Below, piece after piece: positions 8,320 to 16,631 of a stretch of DNA of 48,305 nucleotides. The translations under genes were made by a program, and so were the position numbers. The notes beneath the pieces are model-generated. The model was not told where the DNA came from. It searched no databases and saw only the letters and a program-made list of their open reading frames with translations. Position 1 is the stretch's first letter; each line of letters begins with the position of its first letter. Source of the stretch: Methanobacteriota archaeon (lineage in GTDB: Archaea; Thermoplasmatota; Poseidoniia; Poseidoniales; Poseidoniaceae); the NCBI GenBank assembly GCA_018659375.1, contig JABJMO010000040.1, forward strand, positions 1 through 48,305. The letters are read 5' to 3'.

Positions 8320-9642
8320 TTAGACGAGTTCATTGTCAATGACAACTTGAGACAGGTCTTTCATCAATTTTTTTATGTCTACAGTGTTCGCTAAATATTG
8401 TACTGAGAGTTCTGTGCAATTAAGGTATGACATCTCTGCACTAGATTGTGTCACATAATCAATTTTCTTGTTGACTAGATTTTTGTCGTCAGTCCCAATA
8501 AAAGAAATTAAACAAGAATGATTGGTAGTATTTGATATGGGTAGTGATTTACTAATGATTTTACGAGCCAATGTGGATTGCTGCTGAGATACCACGATAT
8601 CTACGCTTGAAGGATTTGATTTTATTGACCAACAAGTAATATTTTTGTTATCTAACTCTATCAAGACTTGACCAAGTTTCTTACTTTGGTCTTCAATATC
8701 ACCAGATTGAGCAGTAATACAAGAGATACTTCTCATACAACCAATGGCTTTTATTTCACCAGACTGAATTATATTTGGACCAATTATTGTGGGTGCATTA
8801 GTATTGATTGGCGAGTTTAGATTCCTAATTTCTATTGGAATACCAACTTCCTTCAATGGAATCATTGTTGTATGGTGGATTACTGGTGCGTCTAGCCTAG
8901 ATAATTCTCTTGCTTCATCATATCCAAGATATGGTATAGAATTAGTAGCAACTCCCCATCTTGGATTGATTGAAAGTATACCATCAACATCTTTCCAGAG
9001 AATTAATTTCTTGGCATCCAATATTCTAGCAATTGCCGCAGCAGAGTGGTCGCTTCCACCTCTACTAAGTAACGCTAGTCGACCATCTAGTCCTTCACCA
9101 AACCAACCTGTTACTACAGGGATGCCCGTAAAGGCAGAATAATCCAAGGTTTTTACCGATTTCTCGATATCTACACTACTCGCTGAGTTTATGCCATTAA
9201 GACATATTCCGATATCTTCTGAACCTACTGGGTGTGCCTCAAGGCCATGTTTACGTAGTTCATTAGCCACTACTAATGCTGAGAGTCGTTCTCCTGCGGC
9301 TAGTAATGTGTTAATATCAACTATACTTTCTGGGGCCTTGGATAATTTCAATAGAGATTTGTCGATACCTTGTAGCACATTCAAGAATTTTGTTGAGAAT
9401 ATAGAGTCCTCAATGTCGTTTGAGAACCGAATATGTTGCTTTTTCAAATCAGAAATTAATTTAGTGGCATAACGCGGTTCATTTGCAGCTCTAATTAAAC
9501 GGTCAGTTGCACCCCATAATGCAGAAACCACAATAACAGAATTACCTTTCTGCGCTTCAATTATTGAAGAAATAAGATTTAGATCTGAAGAATCTCTTAG
9601 GCATGAACCACCAAACTTGTGAACAGTTACATCATCTATCAA
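8320..9642 (-). CDS. Aspartokinase
   Basis: Phosphorylates aspartate, the first step to aspartate semialdehyde, lysine, threonine and methionine. The N-terminus has KFGGSCL, the amino acid kinase loop, then LLAAGERLSA and LLSRGGSDHSAAAIA (nucleotide and aspartate site), followed by KDVDGILSINPR. The C-terminal 150 residues look like ACT regulatory domains, so feedback inhibition is likely. I place the start at TTG 9642 because GAGGTGA stands five bases before it; GTG at 9651 is three codons upstream. The gene overlaps the end of chorismate synthase by 11 bases and is last in the aromatic operon. Its pathway product is a substrate of the first enzyme of that operon. Confidence 0.92.
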   Translation of the reverse strand: MIDDVTVHKFGGSCLRDSSDLNLISSIIEAQKGNSVIVVSALWGATDRLIRAANEPRYATKLISDLKKQHIRFSNDIEDSIFSTKFLNVLQGIDKSLLKLSKAPESIVDINTLLAAGERLSALVVANELRKHGLEAHPVGSEDIGICLNGINSASSVDIEKSVKTLDYSAFTGIPVVTGWFGEGLDGRLALLSRGGSDHSAAAIARILDAKKLILWKDVDGILSINPRWGVATNSIPYLGYDEARELSRLDAPVIHHTTMIPLKEVGIPIEIRNLNSPINTNAPTIIGPNIIQSGEIKAIGCMRSISCITAQSGDIEDQSKKLGQVLIELDNKNITCWSIKSNPSSVDIVVSQQQSTLARKIISKSLPISNTTNHSCLISFIGTDDKNLVNKKIDYVTQSSAEMSYLNCTELSVQYLANTVDIKKLMKDLSQVVIDNELV

Positions 9643-10714
9643 TGAACTCACCTCTTAGTGCTAAATCACAAATAACTAATTTAGCCATAGCCTCGACAAC
9701 AGCAACAGCTCTAGGTGCTAAGACTGGGTCATGCCTACCTTTCACTTGTAATGGTTCTATTTTGTTTGTTTTAACATTCAAAGTAAGTTGCTCCTTTGCT
9801 ATACTAGATGGTGGTTTAAAAGCCACTTTGAGATACAAATTAGAGCCAGTTGACAGTCCCGCTAAAGCCCCATCAGGCTTGTTGCCAATTAACTGTGGAT
9901 TGCTTTTATTGCCACCCCAAGAGTCATTATGGTCGCTACCTTTCATCTGTACTACAGAAAAACCTCGGCCAAATTCTACTCCTCGAGCAGCAGGTATAGA
10001 CATCATTGCTCTTGCTAAGTATGGTTCAAGTCCGTCAAACCAAGGTTCTCCAATTCCCATTGGCATTCCAGAAATTTGTAATTCTACTTTACTGCCAATT
10101 GAATCTAGGTTCATTCGATGCTGTTCAACGATTTTTATCATTTCCAATGCGGCTTTTTTATCTTGACATCTGATATCTTTACATTCATCAGTGGCCCATT
10201 TAGGTTCACACTCAGCAATCGGTTTAGAATCCACTATTCCGATCCCACAAACATGAGCGTTCACGTTTATCCCAAGTTGCTGAATTAGTGGAGTGATTAT
10301 TGCAGAGGCAGCGACTATTGGCGCAGTTAGTCTTGCACTAGACATCCCCCCTCCTCTAAGATCTGCCTCTCCATCAGTCTTTTTCATCATCACCATATCT
10401 TGGTGTCCTGGTCGTGGGTGGTCTGGCAAAAAAGAATAATCTTTAGTCCTAACATCTTTATTTTTTATAGAGATCTCAATTTTTTCCCCATTAGTAATAC
10501 CGTTATCAATTCCAGATAAGAATTCAACATGATCAGGTTCTTTTCTTTTGCTGGCATATCTTCCGCCCGGTCTTCGTTCGTTCATTAATAATTTGAGATT
10601 ATTATAATCAATAGTTATTCCAGCCGGTACGCCTTCAAGAATTGCTCCAACCCTTGGGCCATGACTGGTTCCAAACAAGGAAAGTCTCAATGCTTCACCG
10701 AGGCTCATTTGCAT
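9632..10714 (-). CDS. aroC: Chorismate synthase
   Basis: Converts 5-enolpyruvylshikimate-3-phosphate to chorismate with reduced FMN. Near the N-terminus is LFGTSHGPRVGAILEGVPAG, matching the conserved start of the family; RPGGRYASKRKEPD, LPDHPRPGHQD and the LRGGGMSSARLTAP segment are further family motifs, and GRHDPVLAPRA is near the end. Length (360) is normal. Start choice is uncertain: TTG 10723, ATG 10714 and ATG 10708 are all in frame; homologues tend to begin at the residue corresponding to 10708. A GGGG patch lies upstream. Part of the minus-strand aromatic operon, between shikimate kinase and aspartokinase. Confidence 0.96.
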   Translation of the reverse strand: MQMSLGEALRLSLFGTSHGPRVGAILEGVPAGITIDYNNLKLLMNERRPGGRYASKRKEPDHVEFLSGIDNGITNGEKIEISIKNKDVRTKDYSFLPDHPRPGHQDMVMMKKTDGEADLRGGGMSSARLTAPIVAASAIITPLIQQLGINVNAHVCGIGIVDSKPIAECEPKWATDECKDIRCQDKKAALEMIKIVEQHRMNLDSIGSKVELQISGMPMGIGEPWFDGLEPYLARAMMSIPAARGVEFGRGFSVVQMKGSDHNDSWGGNKSNPQLIGNKPDGALAGLSTGSNLYLKVAFKPPSSIAKEQLTLNVKTNKIEPLQVKGRHDPVLAPRAVAVVEAMAKLVICDLALRGEFIDR

Positions 10715-10761
10715 CTGTATCAATATCCCCTAGAGCCATCACTTCAAGAATGTGCGTTATT

Positions 10762-11661
10762 TCACTCGGAGTCGGTTTCGTCATTATCTTGCGATAAAAA
10801 TCTAGTTTCGACAATTAAATCATCCTTTAGGAATTTAGAAAAGTTGGAAATTATTCTGTCTGCTGATGATCTAACTAAACTGGGGATGATTATTACTATA
10901 GCAGGGCCTGAACCAGTCATTCCTGCAGATCTTGCCCCTGCTAAGAATGCATCATTGGCAAATTTACGCCCTTGAAGGTCATTGAGAACTCCGCAAACAG
11001 CTCTTCCGTTAATGGTTAAGCAATTCAAAACTTCACCTTGTTGTAAAGCAATTAGCGCCTTCTCAAATTCGTGATAAAATGGAATGAAATCTTCCAGTTC
11101 TGGTATTTTGAGGCGCTCATCTCTACATGCTAATAGCACAATCCAATCATCTGGATTTAATCCAGGACCTTCCATAACTACGCTACTATCGATTGTTTCA
11201 GCGTTAGCATCGATTAATTTCCAGCCTTTTGTCAAGCATGCCCATGAATCATCAATTGAACCAGTGATTGAAACTCCTGCATTAACTTGAGATTGAGAGG
11301 ATATGGCGACTATTTCGGAGTCGGAGAGTTCTGTTGCCGTAGCCTCGCATAGCGCTTTCACTGCCGCAATGGAAATTGCTGCACTCGACTTTAATCCTCT
11401 CCTAGGTGGTATTTTTGATGCCACTGCCCAGTGTATGTCCTCTTTTTCCATCCCTTCTGGCAAGGCCAATCCATTGGATAGCCATGATTCTACAACATTT
11501 CCTAACAAGTCATCTGGGTCATTTAATTGACGTTTACTCGGCTTGTCTAAAGCTTTGACAATCACGGGGAGATCGAGAGATACCGACGCACCATAACCTG
11601 TGCCAGCTGCGTGTAGTAAACTACATGCACCATGAGAATTGCCAGAACCGATTACTGCCAC
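10762..11661 (-). CDS. aroK: Archaeal shikimate kinase (GHMP family)
   Basis: Phosphorylates shikimate at the 3-hydroxyl. This is the archaeal GHMP-kinase type, unrelated to bacterial AroK. The N-terminus begins AVIGSGNSHGACSLLHAAGT; the ATP loop PPRRGLKSSAAIS is at about residues 87-99, and the third GHMP motif GSGPAIVIII is near the C-terminus. Length 299 fits. Start is GTG at 11661, with GGGAGAT six bases upstream. It follows dehydroquinate synthase II by two bases and precedes chorismate synthase, which supports the shikimate role over other GHMP kinases such as homoserine kinase. Confidence 0.93.
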   Translation of the reverse strand: MAVIGSGNSHGACSLLHAAGTGYGASVSLDLPVIVKALDKPSKRQLNDPDDLLGNVVESWLSNGLALPEGMEKEDIHWAVASKIPPRRGLKSSAAISIAAVKALCEATATELSDSEIVAISSQSQVNAGVSITGSIDDSWACLTKGWKLIDANAETIDSSVVMEGPGLNPDDWIVLLACRDERLKIPELEDFIPFYHEFEKALIALQQGEVLNCLTINGRAVCGVLNDLQGRKFANDAFLAGARSAGMTGSGPAIVIIIPSLVRSSADRIISNFSKFLKDDLIVETRFLSQDNDETDSE

Positions 11662-11663
11662 AG

Positions 11664-12680
11664 TTAAATCTCCCTTGAGGTGATATTGACTTTGTTACCG
11701 ATATGTCTGGTATGAATTGATTCATGGCAAAGAATAGAATCTCCTTTAGATAATTCTGTCACTGATTTCACCTCGCCGTTTGCACAAACCACGCGAACGG
11801 TCTCCGCCTGTTGTAGAAAGATAGAGCATACTCTATCATAGTTATTTTCCCAATAAATTGCTAAAAATGGCCTTTTCTCTATTTTCAATCGGCCAATATT
11901 ACCAATTCGCTTATCGCCATTTGCGGTTACAATTAGGATTTCTTGACCGGATTCTAGTTCGGCGATATACTTAGTTTTGCCATCAGCCATCATGATGTAA
12001 GAGTGTGGAGGTCCAGCATTTACTCTAAACGGTCTTGATGGGACGAACTCAGACGCCAAAACTTCACCATGAACCAGCGCTAAAGAGGATGCAGAAGAAC
12101 CAATTAACAATCCTTCACCATACCCAAGCATAGTTGTAAGGTCGATACAGAACCTCTCACCAATCCCGCCATTGTTAATCTCTGAAATTATACAGTGTTC
12201 TAACTTTAAGTTATCACTAAACCCTTCCATTGTTGCTGGTTCATTTTTCTTTGATTCTAGCCTCTGTGACTTAGCAATTTCAGCTGCTTCAATCATCGAA
12301 GGTTCTTGGCTGATAATTATCGCATCAACGCCTTTCTCTAACGCAAATGCAATCCCTTGAATATCATCGACTTGATTTACTTTTACCGCCAATTTAGTGC
12401 CAGTACCCTCGCATTCTGAGATGAGATTTTCAATCGGTATCATCTTCCAATCGGTGAATTCTAGCACCAGCCATTCAATCAATCCGATTTTTTCTCTCAC
12501 CATATTTTGTGAGTTAATATCAGTGATTGTACCATAAACACCGATATTTATCCGATTCTCAAAAATCAAATCCCCTTGCTGATAAAGCGATTTAGTGATG
12601 TCATTTGTCAAAAATTTATCAAATACCTTTGCAGAATGCTGTGGTTGCTCAATATTCCTGGAATCACACCAAACTTGCAA
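11664..12680 (-). CDS. aroB': 3-dehydroquinate synthase II
   Basis: NAD-dependent oxidative deamination and cyclisation of 2-amino-3,7-dideoxyheptulosonate to 3-dehydroquinate, the archaeal replacement for AroB. Recognisable blocks are IGLIEWLVLEFTDWKMIPIENLI, the DLTTMLGYGEGLLIGSSAS loop, PFRVNAGPPHSYI and the beta-rich C-terminal half with GRLKIEKRPF. I start it at TTG 12680 because GAGGG lies seven bases before it and it falls 11 bases after the upstream stop; a TTG at 12722 would overlap the upstream gene by 32 bases. Partner of the ADH synthase encoded immediately upstream. Confidence 0.93.
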   Translation of the reverse strand: MQVWCDSRNIEQPQHSAKVFDKFLTNDITKSLYQQGDLIFENRINIGVYGTITDINSQNMVREKIGLIEWLVLEFTDWKMIPIENLISECEGTGTKLAVKVNQVDDIQGIAFALEKGVDAIIISQEPSMIEAAEIAKSQRLESKKNEPATMEGFSDNLKLEHCIISEINNGGIGERFCIDLTTMLGYGEGLLIGSSASSLALVHGEVLASEFVPSRPFRVNAGPPHSYIMMADGKTKYIAELESGQEILIVTANGDKRIGNIGRLKIEKRPFLAIYWENNYDRVCSIFLQQAETVRVVCANGEVKSVTELSKGDSILCHESIHTRHIGNKVNITSREI

Positions 12681-12690
12681 AATATATCCC

Positions 12691-13488
12691 TCACAGTGAG
12701 CATTTTTTGATGGCCTGGTCAACCGTCAAGCCTTGATGAACAATCATTACCAATGCCCTAGCGATTGAAGTAACTTGAGGATGGGCAAAAATTTGACGAC
12801 CCATGCAAACTCCTGAACCGCCAGATTCCAAGGATTGCTTAACCATGGTTAGAATTTCCCTACTATTGCCTGATGAAGGGCCCCCTGCAACTAAGAGTGG
12901 TATTGGAGCTGCTTGACAGATTTTGGTAAAACTTTCCTTGTCACCAGGCCATACTGTTTTTGCAGCATCACAGCCTAATTCAAAGGCTATTCTAGCCGCA
13001 TGGGCATACCCATTTGTTGAGTCTCCTTCAATTAAATCAACATTATCTCCACGAACATAAATCATGCCAAGGGCTGGGACATTATTGAGATAGGCTTCCC
13101 TTGTTATATGGCCCATTCTTTCAAGCATTTTGGGTTCATTTTTGCTTCCAATGTTCAATTGACAGGAAACCCCTACTGCGCCTCGCAATAACGCTTCATC
13201 AACATCTCCTACCAGTACTTTGTTTGAGGTATTTTTTCCACCATGTCTAGTCGAGGCAGAAAGATGTGCAATCATACTTGTATTGGTTCCTTTACAGAGG
13301 TCACTGTAACGATCTACAACCCCTTTGTGTGCGACAATAACATCAACACCCCCCTCAATCAGGTCTTGAACAATTTGTTCAATATCGCCCAATCCTTCAC
13401 AAGGAAAATCAGTTACTCCATGGTCAATTGGAACCCACACACCCTTGCCATTTGGGAGGATTTTGTCTAGAACATCCTGTTTCCCCAT
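12691..13488 (-). CDS. aroA': 2-amino-3,7-dideoxy-D-threo-hept-6-ulosonate (ADH) synthase
   Basis: DhnA/FbaB-type class I aldolase that joins a ketohexose-derived fragment to aspartate semialdehyde, opening the archaeal shikimate route. Seen: VWVPIDHGVTDFP near the N-terminus, HLSASTRHGG, SCQLNIGSKNE, MIYVRGDN, and AAKTVWPGD, whose lysine should form the Schiff base. The LLVAGGPSSG and SGGSGVCMGRQIF phosphate-binding loops close the barrel. Length 265 is typical. It could be a plain fructose-bisphosphate aldolase, but its position directly upstream of dehydroquinate synthase II favours ADH synthase. First gene of the five-gene minus-strand operon. Confidence 0.92.
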   Translation of the reverse strand: MGKQDVLDKILPNGKGVWVPIDHGVTDFPCEGLGDIEQIVQDLIEGGVDVIVAHKGVVDRYSDLCKGTNTSMIAHLSASTRHGGKNTSNKVLVGDVDEALLRGAVGVSCQLNIGSKNEPKMLERMGHITREAYLNNVPALGMIYVRGDNVDLIEGDSTNGYAHAARIAFELGCDAAKTVWPGDKESFTKICQAAPIPLLVAGGPSSGNSREILTMVKQSLESGGSGVCMGRQIFAHPQVTSIARALVMIVHQGLTVDQAIKKCSL

Positions 13489-13561
13489 GTACCTGCGTAG
13501 CGCTTCTAATTGTCAATACTTTGCATGAACCCATGAGAAAGTGAAATTATTTTGCTATGAT

Positions 13562-13570
13562 TTTTATTTA
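13562..13570 (+). promoter_or_regulatory. Putative TATA element for the coiled-coil/YfaP-like gene
   Basis: A TTTTATTTA run is centred about 38 bases before the ATG at 13604 in the 115-base divergent gap, giving a predicted start near 13592 and a short leader. A second AT-rich patch at 13541-13552 could serve the divergent aromatic operon. Eye inspection only. Confidence 0.3.
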
Positions 13571-13603
13571 CTAACAACCGATGCTTCAAAAGACTAGTTC
13601 GAC

Positions 13604-15370
13604 ATGGCCAGCAACATGGAGCCGGTAAGCATAGTCACCATGTCGGCGTTAGGCGGCGGTTTCATGGTTGGCGTCTGGTACATATTGGTAAGAAGTGACG
13701 CTAAACTCAACATGCGGCCCGGCATGTCTGCAGAAGGTCTCAGACAAAGCACTGGTGCGCCCAGTTTTGGTAGAACAAAACAGGAAATAGATCGAAAATT
13801 AGCAATCGTAGAAACACGTCGTAGGCGTAGTGAAATCATCGAATCAAGACTTGCAGTACAAGAAGCAGAATTAATCGCTGCACAACGTATTAGAAAGTTA
13901 GAAGAAGAAGCTAACAACGAGCGTAATCGCCGTGAACAAGACCGTCTTCGAATGGAAGAAGAGGAACGATTACGCATAGCGAGTGAAGAAAACCGCATGA
14001 AAGAACAACAGCAGCAAGAACGTCTTCGACTAGAAGAAGAATCTCGAATGGCCAACCAAAGGGCAGAAGAAGAAACTCGCTTGCAACAACAAAAAGAAGA
14101 GCTGCGACAAGCAGAAATGGCTGCCTCTGAAGAGCAACGGTTGGCAGAACTTGAAGCGGCAAAATTGCAAGAGGAGATGGACTCACGTGCTGCAGCCGAA
14201 GCAGCAATGTCAGAGTTGCAGCAACGGTTGAACAGAGAAGGTGCCATGACTGGTGACGTTCAAATTTCATTGATGTGGGAAAATTTCAACGATTTAGATT
14301 TACACGTGGTCTGCCCATCAGGGGAAAGAATTCACGGTGGTAACAAACTCTCCGAATGTAACGGTGAATTAGATGTTGATGCTAATGTAAGGCCTGAAAC
14401 TAAAAAACCAGTAGAAAATGTTGTTTGGCCTGGAGTTTCTGCCCCACCAGGAACATACCAAGTTTATGTCCACCACTACAAGAAACACAAAAAGCGACGA
14501 GCAAAAGATCCAACATCTTTCCAAATAATTGTTAACAATGTGGGAGATTATCGTGAATACCACGGCGATTTGACACATGGTGACCCTATAACACTGGTCT
14601 GTCAGTTTGATGTTCCTGAAAGAAATGAACAAACTGAACATGCACAACGTAGTCTGGAAGACCAAATGCGTCTTGAATCCGAGGAGTCAGCTAGACAAGA
14701 AGCTGAAAAAGACGATGAAGAGGCTACTAGACAAGCAGAGTTGGCAGCAGCAGAACAGCAGAGACTTACAGAACTTGAAGCAGCAAAGCAAGAAGAAGAA
14801 CTTGCATCTAAGCAAGCCGCTGATGACGCTATGTCAGAATTACAAGACCGATTAGACAGGGAAGGTGCTCGGTCAGGGGATGTACAGATATCATTGATGT
14901 GGGACAACTACAACGATTTAGATTTGCACGTATTGTGTCCGTCAGGGGAAAGGATTCATGGTGGCAATAAGAAGTCTGAATGTGGTGGTGAATTGGACGT
15001 CGATGCCAACGTAAGACCTGAGACTAAAAAGCCGGTAGAGAATGTAGTCTGGGATGATAACACAGCTCAACCAGGAGAATACCAAGTTTATGTTCACCAT
15101 TACAAAAAGCACAAAAAGCGACGAACAAAAGACCCTACAAAATTCAAAGTAATTGTCAACAACGTGGGAGATATGTTAGAATTTGATGGCGCTCTGTCGC
15201 ATGGTGATCCGATTAAATTAGTCGCTCAGTTCAAAGTACCTTCCCAAGAAGAACGAGATGCTAAAATCGAAGGCATTAGAAGGGAATTAGAGAATTTTGG
15301 TTCAAAAAACTCTAATGTGGAAAATGACTCCGAAGAAGTTGCGATAGATTCACAAGATGAAAATGTTTGA
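13604..15370 (+). CDS. Membrane-anchored coiled-coil protein with two YfaP-like domains
   Basis: 588 residues. A single hydrophobic segment (about 9-29) is followed by a basic linker and a long Glu/Gln/Arg-rich coiled coil (about 58-210). Then comes a beta-rich domain (about 217-338) with LMWENFNDLDLHVVCPSGE and a GTYQVYVHHYKKHKKRR strand, resembling DUF2135/YfaP domains. A second coiled coil (340-420) and a second, closely similar domain (425-546) follow. Both copies keep the DLDLHV, CPSGERIHGGN and KKHKKRR motifs. YfaP-type domains occur near von Willebrand A and protease-associated proteins, but no role is established. The segment before each domain is also duplicated. ATG 13616 is an alternative start. 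Confidence 0.8.
   Translation: MASNMEPVSIVTMSALGGGFMVGVWYILVRSDAKLNMRPGMSAEGLRQSTGAPSFGRTKQEIDRKLAIVETRRRRSEIIESRLAVQEAELIAAQRIRKLEEEANNERNRREQDRLRMEEEERLRIASEENRMKEQQQQERLRLEEESRMANQRAEEETRLQQQKEELRQAEMAASEEQRLAELEAAKLQEEMDSRAAAEAAMSELQQRLNREGAMTGDVQISLMWENFNDLDLHVVCPSGERIHGGNKLSECNGELDVDANVRPETKKPVENVVWPGVSAPPGTYQVYVHHYKKHKKRRAKDPTSFQIIVNNVGDYREYHGDLTHGDPITLVCQFDVPERNEQTEHAQRSLEDQMRLESEESARQEAEKDDEEATRQAELAAAEQQRLTELEAAKQEEELASKQAADDAMSELQDRLDREGARSGDVQISLMWDNYNDLDLHVLCPSGERIHGGNKKSECGGELDVDANVRPETKKPVENVVWDDNTAQPGEYQVYVHHYKKHKKRRTKDPTKFKVIVNNVGDMLEFDGALSHGDPIKLVAQFKVPSQEERDAKIEGIRRELENFGSKNSNVENDSEEVAIDSQDENV
14135..14617 (+). repeat. Intragenic duplication, copy 1 (coiled-coil end plus YfaP-like domain)
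   Basis: Encodes roughly residues 178-338. It matches copy 2 at 14759-15241 from the AELEAAK helix through the end of the domain. Nucleotide identity remains visible in the segment encoding CPSGERIHGGN, with differences mostly at third codon positions. Confidence 0.8.
14759..15241 (+). repeat. Intragenic duplication, copy 2
   Basis: Encodes roughly residues 386-546 and is the partner of the repeat at 14135-14617, a period of about 208 codons. Conserved residues concentrate in the DLDLHV and GERIHGGN motifs; the linker after the VENVVW strand differs (PGVSAPPG against DDNTAQPG). Confidence 0.8.
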
Positions 15371-16483
15371 TTAAGACAAAATGTCTTCAAGACGCCCTTC
15401 AAGTTTTGCCTTATTGATCGAACGGGCTATTCTTCTTCCAGTCGACATACGCTCTTCATTGATATCGGAATAAGGTGAACCCCCAACAAACGGATTTGAT
15501 CCCGCAACTATTCTAGCACTTATCTCAAATACCTTGAATTCTAACTTATCAGTCACAATTGTTTCTAGGCAGAATGGTCCAATCATGCCTCTACTCTTTT
15601 CTTCAAGTTCAAATGATTCTGCAACAGTTCCCTCAGCCATTTCAAAGGCCTTAGGCAGTAAAGATTCCCTAATTACCACGGGCTGGTTTCCAGTCACGAC
15701 AAACGAAGGTTCAAGAGACATTTCTCGCAAATCTCTCAGAGATCCAAGTTTGTAAAATTCATCAACATTTGATTCATCTCTCCTATCCATTGATAGTAAT
15801 TCTAGTCGACCTAAATTTTTACCTGCCATGCTGCCTTTTCCTTGGACTTGATATCCATCAGTAGCAATCGGGTCAAAGAAAAAGTGTAAGTAATATCTAC
15901 ACCCTAAGACGTATTCTTGGATGGTAAACTCTTCTTCAATATCGACATTTCTTCTAAAATCACGGTAATCTCTAGCAATAAAATATCCTCTACCACCTTT
16001 TGCTCCGGCATATTTGACAATTACCGGCCCATCAATATCGTGAGGGTCTTCTAGAACTTGGGGCATTTCACACCCACCAGCCTCGAGCCATTGTCGTTGC
16101 CTTTCTCTACTGCTTTCCCAGTGTAATATTCCTCGATTGCCAAATGTTGGAACTTGAAGATTTCTAAAGTTAGTTGAACCTAGGTATTCTACCAAAGATC
16201 CGTGTGGGATGATTATGACATTTCGCTTTCGAAACCATTCTGCATAATCTAACATTTCTCGGTAGTCTTCTAGCATCAGCCATTCATCAGGATTTGCTCC
16301 AGGGAATGCTTGGTAAAACTTTCTTCGGTTCTCTCCTACCGCGATTCCAAGTGTCCTAAAGCCCTCTTTTCTCGCTCCGTGAAGTATTTGTAAAGAAGAA
16401 TGAGATGCTACGACTCCAATTGTGAGATTTTCTAGGTCGTAATCCGCAAGCCAACTTGCGAGTGTGTCACTGTCTACGCCCAT
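15371..16483 (-). CDS. purP: Formate-dependent AICAR formyl ligase (PurP, ATP-grasp)
   Basis: Makes FAICAR from AICAR, formate and ATP, the archaeal replacement for the folate-dependent transformylase of purine synthesis. The N-terminus has GVVASHSSLQILHGARKEGF, typical of PurP; IIPHGSLVEYLG follows, then ATP-grasp features VIVKYAGAKGGRGYFIA, EFTIQEYVLG and the metal-binding FKVFEISARIVAGSNPF. Length 370 fits. ATG start with no clear Shine-Dalgarno site, possibly leaderless. It converges on the end of the coiled-coil gene with no gap and is divergent from tryptophan 2,3-dioxygenase across 148 bases. Confidence 0.94.
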   Translation of the reverse strand: MGVDSDTLASWLADYDLENLTIGVVASHSSLQILHGARKEGFRTLGIAVGENRRKFYQAFPGANPDEWLMLEDYREMLDYAEWFRKRNVIIIPHGSLVEYLGSTNFRNLQVPTFGNRGILHWESSRERQRQWLEAGGCEMPQVLEDPHDIDGPVIVKYAGAKGGRGYFIARDYRDFRRNVDIEEEFTIQEYVLGCRYYLHFFFDPIATDGYQVQGKGSMAGKNLGRLELLSMDRRDESNVDEFYKLGSLRDLREMSLEPSFVVTGNQPVVIRESLLPKAFEMAEGTVAESFELEEKSRGMIGPFCLETIVTDKLEFKVFEISARIVAGSNPFVGGSPYSDINEERMSTGRRIARSINKAKLEGRLEDILS

Positions 16484-16573
16484 GTCAAGGGGTCAAGTAT
16501 TACCTCTATGAGTATTATGGATTTATTATTCGGTTTTAGAGAAAATTTGTATATTTACACATTTCCTGATATC

Positions 16574-16585
16574 GTTATAATTATG
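16574..16585 (+). promoter_or_regulatory. Putative TATA box for tryptophan 2,3-dioxygenase
   Basis: GTTATAATTATG in the 148-base divergent gap, about 52 bases before the ATG at 16632; transcription would begin near 16605. On the other strand, AATAATAAATCC around 16517-16529 is a candidate for purP. Eye inspection only. Confidence 0.4.
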
Positions 16586-16631
16586 TAATTCTACGGTCAA
16601 AGTTCAAGTCTTTAGTCAAGATGCGTATAAC

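Noticed and set aside
13594-14907. Ser-rich minus-strand ORFs opposite the coiled-coil gene
   Set aside because: They mirror Glu/Arg/Gln codons of the plus-strand coiled coil and show no family features.
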